NCBI GenBank assembly: GCA_018389105.1
Contig: JACATO010000065.1
Location: forward strand, 1,747,614-1,811,613
Length of the DNA stretch: 64,000 nt
Origin: Nautilus pompilius
Taxonomy: Eukaryota > Mollusca > Cephalopoda > Nautilida > Nautilidae
Direction: 5' to 3'
Shown here: positions 15,201 to 26,700 of the stretch, in pieces
Layout of the letters: every line of letters begins with the position of its first letter
How positions within the stretch are numbered: the first letter of the stretch is position 1
Translations under genes and position numbers: made by a program
Notes under the pieces: generated by a model
Seen by the model: only the letters and a program-made list of their open reading frames with translations
Databases searched by the model: none
What the model was told of the DNA's origin: nothing

Positions 15201-18200
15201 GGGACATTTCTACCACTTAACCTAGTTGGAATTTTGTGTGCAGCTGCTGATGTAGAAACTATATGAAATTTTAGAAACTTTAGTAGGACACTTTAAAAAG
15301 TCAGCAAATGAACTCTTCATTTCCTAAAATTCTAAAACAAAAAAAAAGCCTTTTCATATATAGTGTTACAGCTGTTGTTCCCTAAATAAACACTGTTATT
15401 AAACATCACAAAAAATACAGATAGCAATATTGATGTAATTACAAGCTAAGCAGGTAAGATAACCCTCCTACAATCAGTAGAAGTATAGTATCTTGTGTCC
15501 TTGAAACTGTTATTCTCTTTGAGATGTCAGTGCTGAACACTAATGAAAGAGAGCTGGGATGCAGATGAGCTGTTGAAGAGGAAAGCACATTGATCTATAC
15601 CTAAGGAGGGAAGGATATCTTTAGCAGGAAGTTTCGATTTTGCTAAAGTCTGGTGATCTCTACTTTGGCAACTATGAATCAAGCAGAAACTGGTGTCTTT
15701 CTTTTACATGCATCGGTTGCTCTCCCCACCACTGCTCTTGCACCTCACTCTTCATGCAGTGTTACACAACAGTCCTTGTCATATCTATAGCCTCAGGATT
15801 ATTTGCAAAATTGGCACAGCCCACCTCCATTCTTCTCACCTGGCTGACCCCTTCACTTTTGCACAATCCCACCCTGGGTCACTCAAATCTTAGACAGAAA
15901 CAACAACAACAGCACTTCAATAACAATGGTGACATTAGGGAGGGAGATTCTGTATGTATGTTATAAAAAAACAAAACATGCATGAAAATGTGCTAGCATT
16001 GAAAAATTAGTCTGATACTTATGATTTTAAAGAAAGAATTTATTTATTTATTTTAAATAGCACTTATTTCCAATTTTTAGATGCAAAAGGTACATCTTTC
16101 AGTCCATAAATATATATTGAGAATGCACGTGCACTTCCTGCATCCCCAGGATTGATGCTACTGGAGATAGCCACAAAAACCTGGCCACTTTACTGTAGGA
16201 TCTCAACAGATTTTATGTCAAAAACTTTTGTAATATTTCTACTGACATATTTCCTTCAGAGTTGATCAAGCAGAATTTAAAATTTCACAAATAAAGCAAA
16301 AAAATAAAAAAAGTTAATAAATTATAAGGTGCAGAATATAAAACTGTTTTTGTTAATTCTGAGAACTAAAGATTACTCAGACCCTTAAACATTAGATTTT
16401 TGAGAAAAGCATTAAAATATTAAAAAAGACATTACTTTCTGAATGGTTACCTCTTTCTGCCATTTATTTAATGATGTAGTACTTAAGGTCTCATTATGGA
16501 AAAGTATTTAAATAAATCAATACAAAAATAAATATTACTTGTCATCTTAGTCATCAGAAAAAGCATATTTATTTTAAATTACGTAGTTTTGTTTACATTT
16601 ATGTAGTTGACATGAGTTCTTTATGTAACTTTTATCAAAATGTAACAAATGAAATACATTGCCCATTAACAGTATTTATATTTTTCCAAAAACTATCAAC
16701 TATTAGATGATTGCCAAATAAATTGTTTCCATGCAATTCAGAAGTTATAAGGTAATAAGCTGAAGCTAAAATATCAAATTCAACTATCTTGATCCTTCTC
16801 AAAATAAGTTTTTTTAACTTGTACAGCATGTAACATTTTTCTTCTTCTTGTTGTTCCATCTGTTTTCAAAAATCAGTTTATAGTGAAACCTTGTTTACTG
16901 ATTCAATTTTTGTGCCTGTTTACAGCTTTACTGCAACTATGCAAGAAAGAAATAAATGTGTAGTTATTCAGCAGCTGAAAGTCTTAATTTACACATTTTA
17001 CAAAATAACTGTTATAAAGGATAATGTTGATACAGTATGTATTGTATATATATACAAATACTAATAAAAATGTGAAAAGTGATTTCGCACACAAACACAC
17101 ACACAAGACAGACAAGTATCATAATTTAAAATAAACGTTTTATAATAGATTACATTAACAATTAAAGTCTGTCATGTTCTGTTTTACACATGCCCTAGTT
17201 GCAGTTCCTGACACCCATTAAAATAAAGCAATACTTTTCCTAATATTTAAAATATTAATAAATAAAATAATTATTTTTTATACATTATAAATTACTTTTT
17301 AGAACGATGTAGCAAAATAGAATAGCATGATGAAAAGAATTTTAATAACTTAGTCATTGCAGACTACTTTTCAATGAAGTAATGAGTAGTTAATTAAAAT
17401 ATGTAGTAATATTTGTGTATCTTACTGCATAATGTTGACAATCTGACTGTTTAAAACCGACAGTATTATATTCAGCAATATTACCTCCATGACTGGTTTC
17501 ATTAATCTTGTACTTCCATGATGAACCTCCTTTCATTAAACTATCAGAGGCATGAAGTCGGGCAGACAATAAGGACAGAAGCCCCTTTTTAAGGGCTGCA
17601 ACTGTTGGTGTTTCATTTCTCTCTCTCAAGTACACTCTTTTCACTTCACCATGCAAGTTGATGTCAAACAGAGTTCTGAAACCAAAGAATAAACTGATTT
17701 ATTGTATAATATAATAAATCTGAAATACTATCATGCTAACTACAAAGATATATGATACCAAGGGGAAAGAAAAGAACAGGCAAAATTTTCTAAACAAATA
17801 TTCATTTTATTTTTTATTATTTTGTTACATTTGAATGGATATTAAAGTGCTATCAGTCTCAAATGCAAAAGCTGATCAAAACCACACAAACCAATTAAGA
17901 TGCTGTTTTAAAACAAGAACACAATAAAATAGTAATTCTAAGCAGCTTGTTTGTATTTTAAAGTTTGTTAAAAAAGCTTATAATTACTTATAGGTAACCT
18001 AATTTATATTAGTGGGTTGAAAATTCACTAGCTTATACTGCCTTTACGTCAGAGGCATAGCAAGGGGAAGGCGACAGGGGGCACAGGTCTGAAGGGGCAC
18101 AAAATTTCCTCTGGCCTATAAATTATAATGTCAATTATTAACTAGCCACCTCCACCCATGAAAATTTCCACAGTAGTTGTGAAAGGTCTTTCAGCAAGCT

Positions 18201-19622
18201 GAAATTAATTATGACATACTTGAGAACTTCAATGACTCAAGAACAACTGAGCAACTTGGCAATATTACGTACTGAAAAAGACATATCCAATACCTTAAAT
18301 TTTGATAGTTTAATTGATTCATTTGCAGTAGCAAAAGCACGAGAGGCTCATATATAATGTAACAATGAATACCAGAATGCTACCTGTACAAGATCTAGTT
18401 AAGTATATGCACAGTTTTCTAAACTAACAAAATTTATTTGTAAACATAAGTAGTATTTTATCAATCTGTTTTGTAATACATGTACACCACAAGTAACTGC
18501 ATTCTGCATGCTTGAAAGATTACTCTAGCCATGTGACTTTGAACGATACTGGATGAAATATCAAAATGGTTTACAATTTAACAAATTATGTAAGTAAACC
18601 TAGTAGGTGATACCTCATTAGTTCCAGGTTTACAGTTGTGATATTGTGAGATGTTATATTGTGACTTTAAATTAGCTCTTTATAAGGCAGTGATTAATTC
18701 TTTGTGATAGTCATTAAGTGGGTAATGAGTCACAAACAAATAATCAAAACATTTCAGAGGTAGGGGTGTGTGCCAAAAGGGTCTTTGCCCCCAGGCACTG
18801 AGAACCCTTGCTATGCCTCAACTTACAGTATGTAAAGCATACTGCTTTCTGAAATGCTGGTACTGCAAATGTGTTAGACTTTCTTACCGTTTGCTAAAAT
18901 CTTGTTCACTTGTCTGTGCTGGGGTGGAACCTATAAAAATTAAATTTTATTATAAAAAGTTCAATGTTAAGTAAAAAATGAATTTATTCCGTTTTGTTAG
19001 GCATTTTATTAATAACAAAAATAAATGGAAAAATTTTAAAACTCCATAAAACTAACTGTGCAGTATCAATTTTTGAAAAACATACAATTTAAATCAAACA
19101 AAAGAGTGCAACACTGTTTCACATAAATTAAAATAATATTTACACTGTATTCAAACATTCAACAGAATCTTTTTCCTCCTATAAACAAACAAAATAGGAA
19201 GCTCAACACTATTTTAAACTTACCATATTGTCCCTGAGAATGGACCCTGTACAGATTGACTTCAGTTCACAGATCACCAGATCATGATGAAAAGAGTAGG
19301 GGCTGATTACAAACTAAAAACAAAAGCACAATAATCAAGTATAAGTAATATATTTCGAGGATTTTCTGTCCACATTCATGTTTTCTTATTGTTGTTGTGG
19401 TTTATCTGGTTTGTTTGGTTCAATTCCCAATCTCGGTCTATTACCAGCCAGTACAATAAGAGACAGACTCCTAGAAAGAACTGCACTGATCACATACTCC
19501 GATGATGGCTGCTGGAAGGGATTTCTCTGTCACAGGGACCTTTATATACCCCCCCTTCTCCACCTCCTCTGGTCAGACGTTAGACCACCTCCCTGGATGG
19601 AACAAAGGTAAGGAACATCTTT

Positions 19623-19657
<35 letters not shown>

Positions 19658-19992
19658 AAAGTTTCATTTCAATTCTTGTGTAAGAAGTTCTGTTGTTTTC
19701 TAATCTGACGGCCCAGCTCAGCCCCAGCTCAGCCCCGTTGGTGGTGGGTGCAGATACGTAAGGAGGACATTTAACAAAGTAAAACTAAACTTGCTGCGTA
19801 TAACGAATCTGAATTCTCCAATTACAAATCTACTCGGCAGTTTTCTGGAGATAGGAATCAAATGTATCCATCACTCACCCAAGATATCAAGCAGACGGAC
19901 GAACGCTTTGCTTACATTTGTATATTTTTTTTAGAAAAAGATTGAGATCTAAGGGGAATAACTACGTTTATTCAGCTTAATAATATTATTAT

Positions 19993-20028
<36 letters not shown>

Positions 20029-20680
20029 TACTAGTAGTAGTATTTACAACGTTTTAAATTCCGCTTGTAACCTCTTTTTTGTGGTTGCAGTAATTCATTC
20101 TTTAACTTTTACCACCCGTTCCACCGTAGTTTTCCTGCGGTGTCGGTAGGAAGCAGACAATGGAGACAAGAGTGGTCTCCCTTACATAAATCCGGCTGAA
20201 CTTTACACGTACAGACAAACTCCTTTTCGTCAGATTGGACAAAACGTACGAAATCTTTCTTGAACAGAAGTCGGCTGATTCGAATGCAAGGATGATCCCC
20301 AGAGGAGTTAATCACTACGTGGTGATTAATATTTTTTTATAAATGAAAACAGCAATATTCGAAATAAAGGAATAAATAGCACGACATTTAAACAACAAGA
20401 AAGCCATGAACAGTTGTCATATTTACTCGGCCGTCAATGGGCCGGCCCACCTTTCTTGCCCACCTTTCCTCTCGAGAGAAAATGAACTGGTGAAAGTTTC
20501 GCAGATCGGCATCAATACAGCAGATGGACTGACTGGCCTCGGATGGGCCAAGTATCCGAACAAATATCACGACTACGTAGTCTCTCGGCTTCTAGAAAAC
20601 AAATTCTACCACCATAGCGGCCCATTGTAGTCATGACGATAGCAGATATGAAACTCGAGGACGAACTCTATTTGCTTCAG

Positions 20681-20716
<36 letters not shown>

Positions 20717-23700
20717 TATTATTAGTGCAGAGTAAGTACATATATAATTATAATGAATGCTTGAGAAGTCTTTGGTAAAAGATAATAAGCAAAACGTTCT
20801 ATCGTTCAATCTTTATTTGGCCTGTGTTGGTCGTAGGCATCACAAACACCTGAGAATTGGTCAGCGGTGACAGTGATTAACGTGAACAGCCCATAGCAGT
20901 CGGTACATAAAGGTAATGAGGTATTTTGGAAGGTTTCGACGAACGCCATCTTTTGGATCGTGTCATGAATGAAGTACGTATTTCTCAACTGCATCATCAT
21001 TTATCGTCGGTCGGGAAAGGACGTGATAGACCTCTAGCGGTAATTTGCGGCTCCAAGCAGTTAATTGAGTCATCTCCACCGCACCGCCATTCAGCATGGG
21101 ATCATGTACGGAAGGAAAGATGCTTGTAACTAGGGACAGTTCTGACTGGTTTCTTCCGGCTTCACTTTTATGTGTGGAAAGGTGCTTCCGATACGTCACC
21201 GTGTTCTGCATAAATGATCTGCCTTTACCGGCACGGTCAGCCGGCGGGCGTTCGAGGGTTAATATTTAACATCACGCAGATCCTCGAAAATCGCCACATC
21301 TCCCAACATCCCAAGTTCAGCCAGGAGGAAACTCCTGGGCCATTTCTGCCGTGATGCCGTCATATCGCACGGCTGAGCAAGCAGCGGGTCGGTAAGTTTA
21401 AGTGTGCCGGCGATACCTGCAAAAGCAGGTGACTCGGTGTTGATTTCTCCTCCATCCCCCGCCCGCCGGCGACCTTCTAGAATCTGTTTCTCCTTTTCCC
21501 TGTAGTTCTATTTCTTTCATGGATGCTTGCAATTTTTTCATAGAAATCTTTTGACGTCGACTACCAACGAATTTCTAGAAGGACATAGACTGCGTAGTCA
21601 CATCAAGAATACAGGAAATTGAAAGTACAGTCGGCCATCGAAACCCGCAATCCGAGTCGTCTGCCCTGTTTTTCTTTTCGCCGCCTGGTATCCAGTTCTC
21701 CATTATTTTCGGTGACACCGACCGCAGAGTTCGTTTCACTTTCTAAAGAAAAAGGATTTCTAGGAAATAGAATCCGAATTGTTTTGTTTGCTTGCTCTGG
21801 CGCTTTAATAGTAAATGTTTTACAGAAAACATAAAACAAGCATTGGGAGGTCATATGAGCAGAAAAACTGCCTTTTATGGCGAAAGTTCGAATTAACGTG
21901 AATCTTTTCCAAGTCGTATTCGTGTAATAAACTGTTTTATTATGAAATACTTCGTCATATACAGCCATTCTCTTTTAGGAGCGATATTGATAAAATATCA
22001 ATGAAAGATAGCAAAGAAAAGGATGCTGTGGGTATGCAAAACAAAAGAATACGCTCTCTTGGTTGTTGGAGAACCTTGCCAAAGCCAACAGGGCCATGGG
22101 AATGCTAATTTGTACTGGCAATAGCAAACGTGACCAGGTCTCGTTCCCAGGTATGAACTAGTGGTTTGACCCTTTGAAAAATATGCAGTTCAGACTTAAG
22201 GACCACATTATCTTAGTTTTTAGGAGTGTTCAAGGAAGGCTTACTAGGATGATCAGTAGCATAGGTAATCAGCAGCAGAGAAAACCTTAGTTACCTGTGG
22301 TTATATTAATGATTATCTAAAATTATTTCTGAAATGAAATCAATAAAGATATACAGCTTCACTGATACGAGTAACATCACACGTCAACAAATGTTGGCAA
22401 CAGAGGAGAAGTCTTCAGCTTCCATAATGGCAAAGCTCCGATCTTCCAACTCATCTATCCAAGGAATTATGAACAATATGCACGTGCATATATTTTCAAA
22501 TTAACATCAAGATTTCTGTTTTAATAATCTTGTAGAGTTGGCCGCATGCCATTGTCATTAAATAGATGCAATCAATTTACTGGGGTCTCTTGATTAATAC
22601 TTGTTTTTTCTTTAAATAGGTAACAAGGAAATTTAAAAATCTAAAATTTTAGATAAAGGAAAAAAACAGTAGTTCACCAAAAAGTCCAAAACTCGGATGT
22701 TCAGCTATCGCTCCAAAAGAAAGTCGACACCTCGAAAACTCAATCACAGAAGGGAAGTACGTGCACAGGTGCAAATACCCATTATAGGTTCAACAGGCCA
22801 TTATAATTTATAGGCTAACTCCCTTTCTGCTGTTTCATAGTAGATACCAAACTAAAGAGACGAGCAACGGCTATCGTTTTTTTTTTTATTATTTGTATTT
22901 AAAGTAAATATAACAGAATCTTCAAATATACCTGTGTCCAATTAATTGAAATATATCAAAACATTTTACGTTTTAAATTTCTACACTTTTCATATAAATA
23001 TTCACTACTAAATGTTTGCTAGGAAATTTACAAACCCAAGCACAATATACAATAGCAATATATAAAGAAGTTTAAATTAAAAGGAGCTTGAACCGAAAAT
23101 ACACAACAATAACAGCTTAAAGCTCGACTGTCCTATACTTTTACCAACAGAACGTTTCGTCTCCGGTACAAGGAGAAAATTTTAAAAATGGCTTTGGTTG
23201 CAAAGTTTAAAAGATCCGTCAGCTTTAAACTGCATCCGTGCCTTTCAGGTTACAGCTTGCATACATAATGCATTTCTACCCTCTGATTTTAACCCCACCA
23301 CCGCTATTCCCAGGTTCCGCCACTTTTTTTCTTAAAGTATCAAGTAAATTTTTACATGACTAAATGAAATACAGACTTCAGATTTTAGAGAATTTACCAA
23401 TAGTTATTGCAACGAAGGTTAAGTATCGTATTATAGCGGAGTATCAGGTAAGTATGACAGAGAGTTTGATGGACCTGTTGACAGACACAGCAAATATTCC
23501 TGTTCTACCTCAAGGACGACTATTCATTCGAGATATTTAGTGTTTTAGGAAGATAATAGATTTACCTGAAAAAAGAAATTAATGTCTTTTATTTTTCTAA
23601 ATTTATTTTGAATATTTCCAACCCCCAGAGACATAAATAAAAATATTAATAACTTAAACTTTTGTATTTGAAAAATTAAATTCACAAATTTTAAACTTTA

Positions 23701-26700
23701 TTTTCAAAGTCGTCTTAGCTAAATTGTACGTGATAGAAAGTCATCAAAACGACCCTTAAAATATGGTTCTTGATAATGGTCGCGGTGCCAAGTCCTGCTG
23801 AAGTAAATGGAGGAATATGACGTTTTATGTCAGCTGTTCCTCAGGAATCAGACTCAGTTCTCGGCTTATGAAGAAATGTTCGAAAACTATCTGATGTTAA
23901 GTTGGAAAGGAAATCATAAGTGTGATTTTTAAGAAATCACATAAATTTTAAAATTATAAACATTGTTTTTGTTGATTATACTTTTGGTTAAAAGATCACG
24001 ATATACAATTGTGAATCTAAAATCATTAGAGTCATTTTAAAATATCTAGGACCAGCAGTGGAAAAGATGCAGAATTTAAGGCTCTGGAATTATGTGAGAG
24101 AAGTGAAGGCAAACTCTATTGAAAGTATATATATAAGTTTTCTGAAAATGTAATTTAAAAATACAGTTTAACGAACTGTCTTACAATGTGAAAAACGTGA
24201 TTTACAACTCAACAAAGCCGAGATATTAGAGGTTATCAAGTGTGTTGCGAAAATAGATAAATGTGATCTACTTAAGGCACCCTCATATAGAGAATTGCTC
24301 AAAATTGTACAAAAGTCGAAATGTACCAAAATTTAAATAATACGAAAGCGTGTAGATGTTTTGCTGATTACAAAAGGGATCAGTCTCATTATATTGTAAG
24401 GAAAAATGTATCTAGAGTGATAGAAGGCAAGTCTAAGTAAAACCTTTTGTATTCCCGCAACCGTTTTTTAAATTATAAAAAAAGGGAAAATCTTATAAAA
24501 CGTAAAGAGTTGTGAAGTATAGATTCACCGATTTTACCTAAACTGTCTAAATTTGTATTAAATTATAATTCAAAAACATTGCAGTCAGAATTTAAATACT
24601 TTCATTAATTTATGCACATTTTGAAAATGCTTTACTAAAGTGAAAAAACATAATAAAAGTACAAAATATTATAATAGGCATATTCCAGCATCTTTTCGTT
24701 GTTATGTCGTATCTGATAATGAACCATTTGCACCTCTTCTCTTTAGAGCTAAAAAATAAATTAGACACTCCTGCGAAAATCTATATAAAATATATGTAAA
24801 GATTTCTTAATATTTATTCAATTCTTGAAATATGAAAATATACGAGTTATACAAATAAACACTACAAGCTTCGTAGCCTCTGAATTTTTCCGTATCCGTC
24901 AAGAATCTTTCATTGACGGAGGTAAAAAGTGAGGGGCCACTGTCCATTACCCGGTAAATGTAGATGCGCCGCACGTAACGACTGACATTAAACTTTAGAT
25001 GCCCTATTCACAAACACGTTATATTTCACAATCTATTTAATTTCCATGTGCATCTCTTCTATTTACATCTTACCACAAATACTAGAACAGGTCTATTTGC
25101 TTTTCACTTAAGGAACTCGTGTACAAAGTGATAACAGATGGTGAAGTTGTGACAGAATGTCTCGAAATTAAATGTTTAGATTTTTTAAAAGTATTTATGG
25201 AAATGGTTTTATATAAGTGAAATTCAGAAATCAAAACAATTTATATGTGTAGGTGATGGAAGGAATTTCTTTATAATAAAGGTACTTTTTCGTACTCTTT
25301 TACTGACAATGTTGTTAAGTATAATGCAGTTGCTGGTGAATTTTTAAAAAAGTATAACGAATTAGATAAAGAAAACATCTCAAGACTCATATTTTGAGTA
25401 TTATAAAGATGTCACAAGTACAATATTCAAACATTATCAATGTATAACGATATATAAATCTTAAATCTTATTTCGTTTTTTTGGCTGATGTATTTCAAAA
25501 CGTTAGAATTGCGTGTCAAAGGCTTAAATCCACATCAGTTATTTACAGCCCCTTTCCTCACCTGGATTGCTTCTTTAAAGACGGATAAAATGAAATTAAT
25601 AGACAAGGTATAAGAAACTACACCTATGTAGATATATCTAAAAATAATATAAGCACCTTTGAAGTATCTAACATAGATGTAATTGTTGGGAAATAAGTAT
25701 CAGAGGTTGTTCCCGGAGATGATATAAAATTGGATAGTCAAGAATATAGTTTCAAATATAAATTGCGACCCAACAAAAGAAGTCTTACATTGATTGCTTG
25801 GGTGAAAGTTGTCTTTACGGTTGGGCTACTTGCCAACCACTCCGAGCTGAAGGGTTTCTTTAGGTTCACCCACAACATATAGTTATGAATATTAAAGGAA
25901 GCAGTTTAATATTAATAAGAAGTAAACTTTGAATGTCCAATAAAATTATTTAACTATTATAGAGACAGCAAAATATATGTAGAAAATCTTATCCCGAACA
26001 CCAAGTAGCTTTCGCCTCACCAACATAAGATGATAGAAGAAATACTTGTATGTAAACCAACCATTGAAATATTTCTAATTACTCTTAATAATAAAAAGAA
26101 TTATGCTGTAAATTACAGAAACTTCAGCTTCATTTTACTTTACTTTTGAGGATAACAAAATTACTGCGAGCTATTACATTTAATCAAGTCTACACCTTAA
26201 TTTTTATAGTGATTGAATAACTCTGTTTGTAGTAAAATTATAGAAAATTTAAGAAAACAAAACAGCTGGAAGTTGCACAGCCCAGAATAATCTTGAAAAG
26301 CACCTGTCGATAAAACTACTCAAAAGCACACAAGAAATATTGCCGACGGAGACCTAGTTCTCTTACATATAACAAATAAAGTTAGAAACTTTCACACACT
26401 TCTTTAATTAGGAATGTGTATTTTAGATAATTCAGGATATATAAGATGTATACGGTCTTATGAAATCATAAATTAGCAGAGGATATTTAAAATATGATGC
26501 AAAATAACAATAATTGGGATTCAAGCAATAATGATTAAATACGTTTTAATATACCATAAACAATAAAAGCTATTAGAGATGGTGCTGAAAGTTTTAAATT
26601 AAGTCTCAGAGATTAAATCAAGGTTGGTCTAAAACAGCATAGATTATATGCAAATGACAGAATTTAAACCAAAACATTATTACATAATCAAACATTCAAA

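Larger units (their letters stand above)
19314..23949 (-). other. Intron 1, proximal part: GC-richer island 19.5-21.7 kb
   Basis: This stretch has higher GC and CpG than the AT-rich sequence to either side. It contains three trinucleotide microsatellites, a near-perfect palindrome at 20,308-20,330 (TTAATCAC arms) and an inverted GC-rich pair (GCCGGCGGGCG near 21,240; its complement near 21,460). A B-box-like GGTTCAATTCC lies at 19,418. I recognise no gene. 21.7-23.95 kb is AT-rich and featureless. Confidence 0.5.

Noticed and set aside
17426-17484. Extension of exon 4 to the GTAAGA at 17,425
   Set aside because: The frame is open, but the ending phase does not match the exon 5 acceptor, whereas the GTAATA donor at 17,484 does.
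19378-19660. tRNA gene suggested by GGTTCAATTCC
   Set aside because: No cloverleaf can be formed; at best a decayed SINE head.
20109-20315. Cysteine-containing minus-strand frame (CTCKVQPDLCKGDHSCLHC)
   Set aside because: It looks like a small cysteine-rich peptide, but there is no signal sequence, acceptor or family match.
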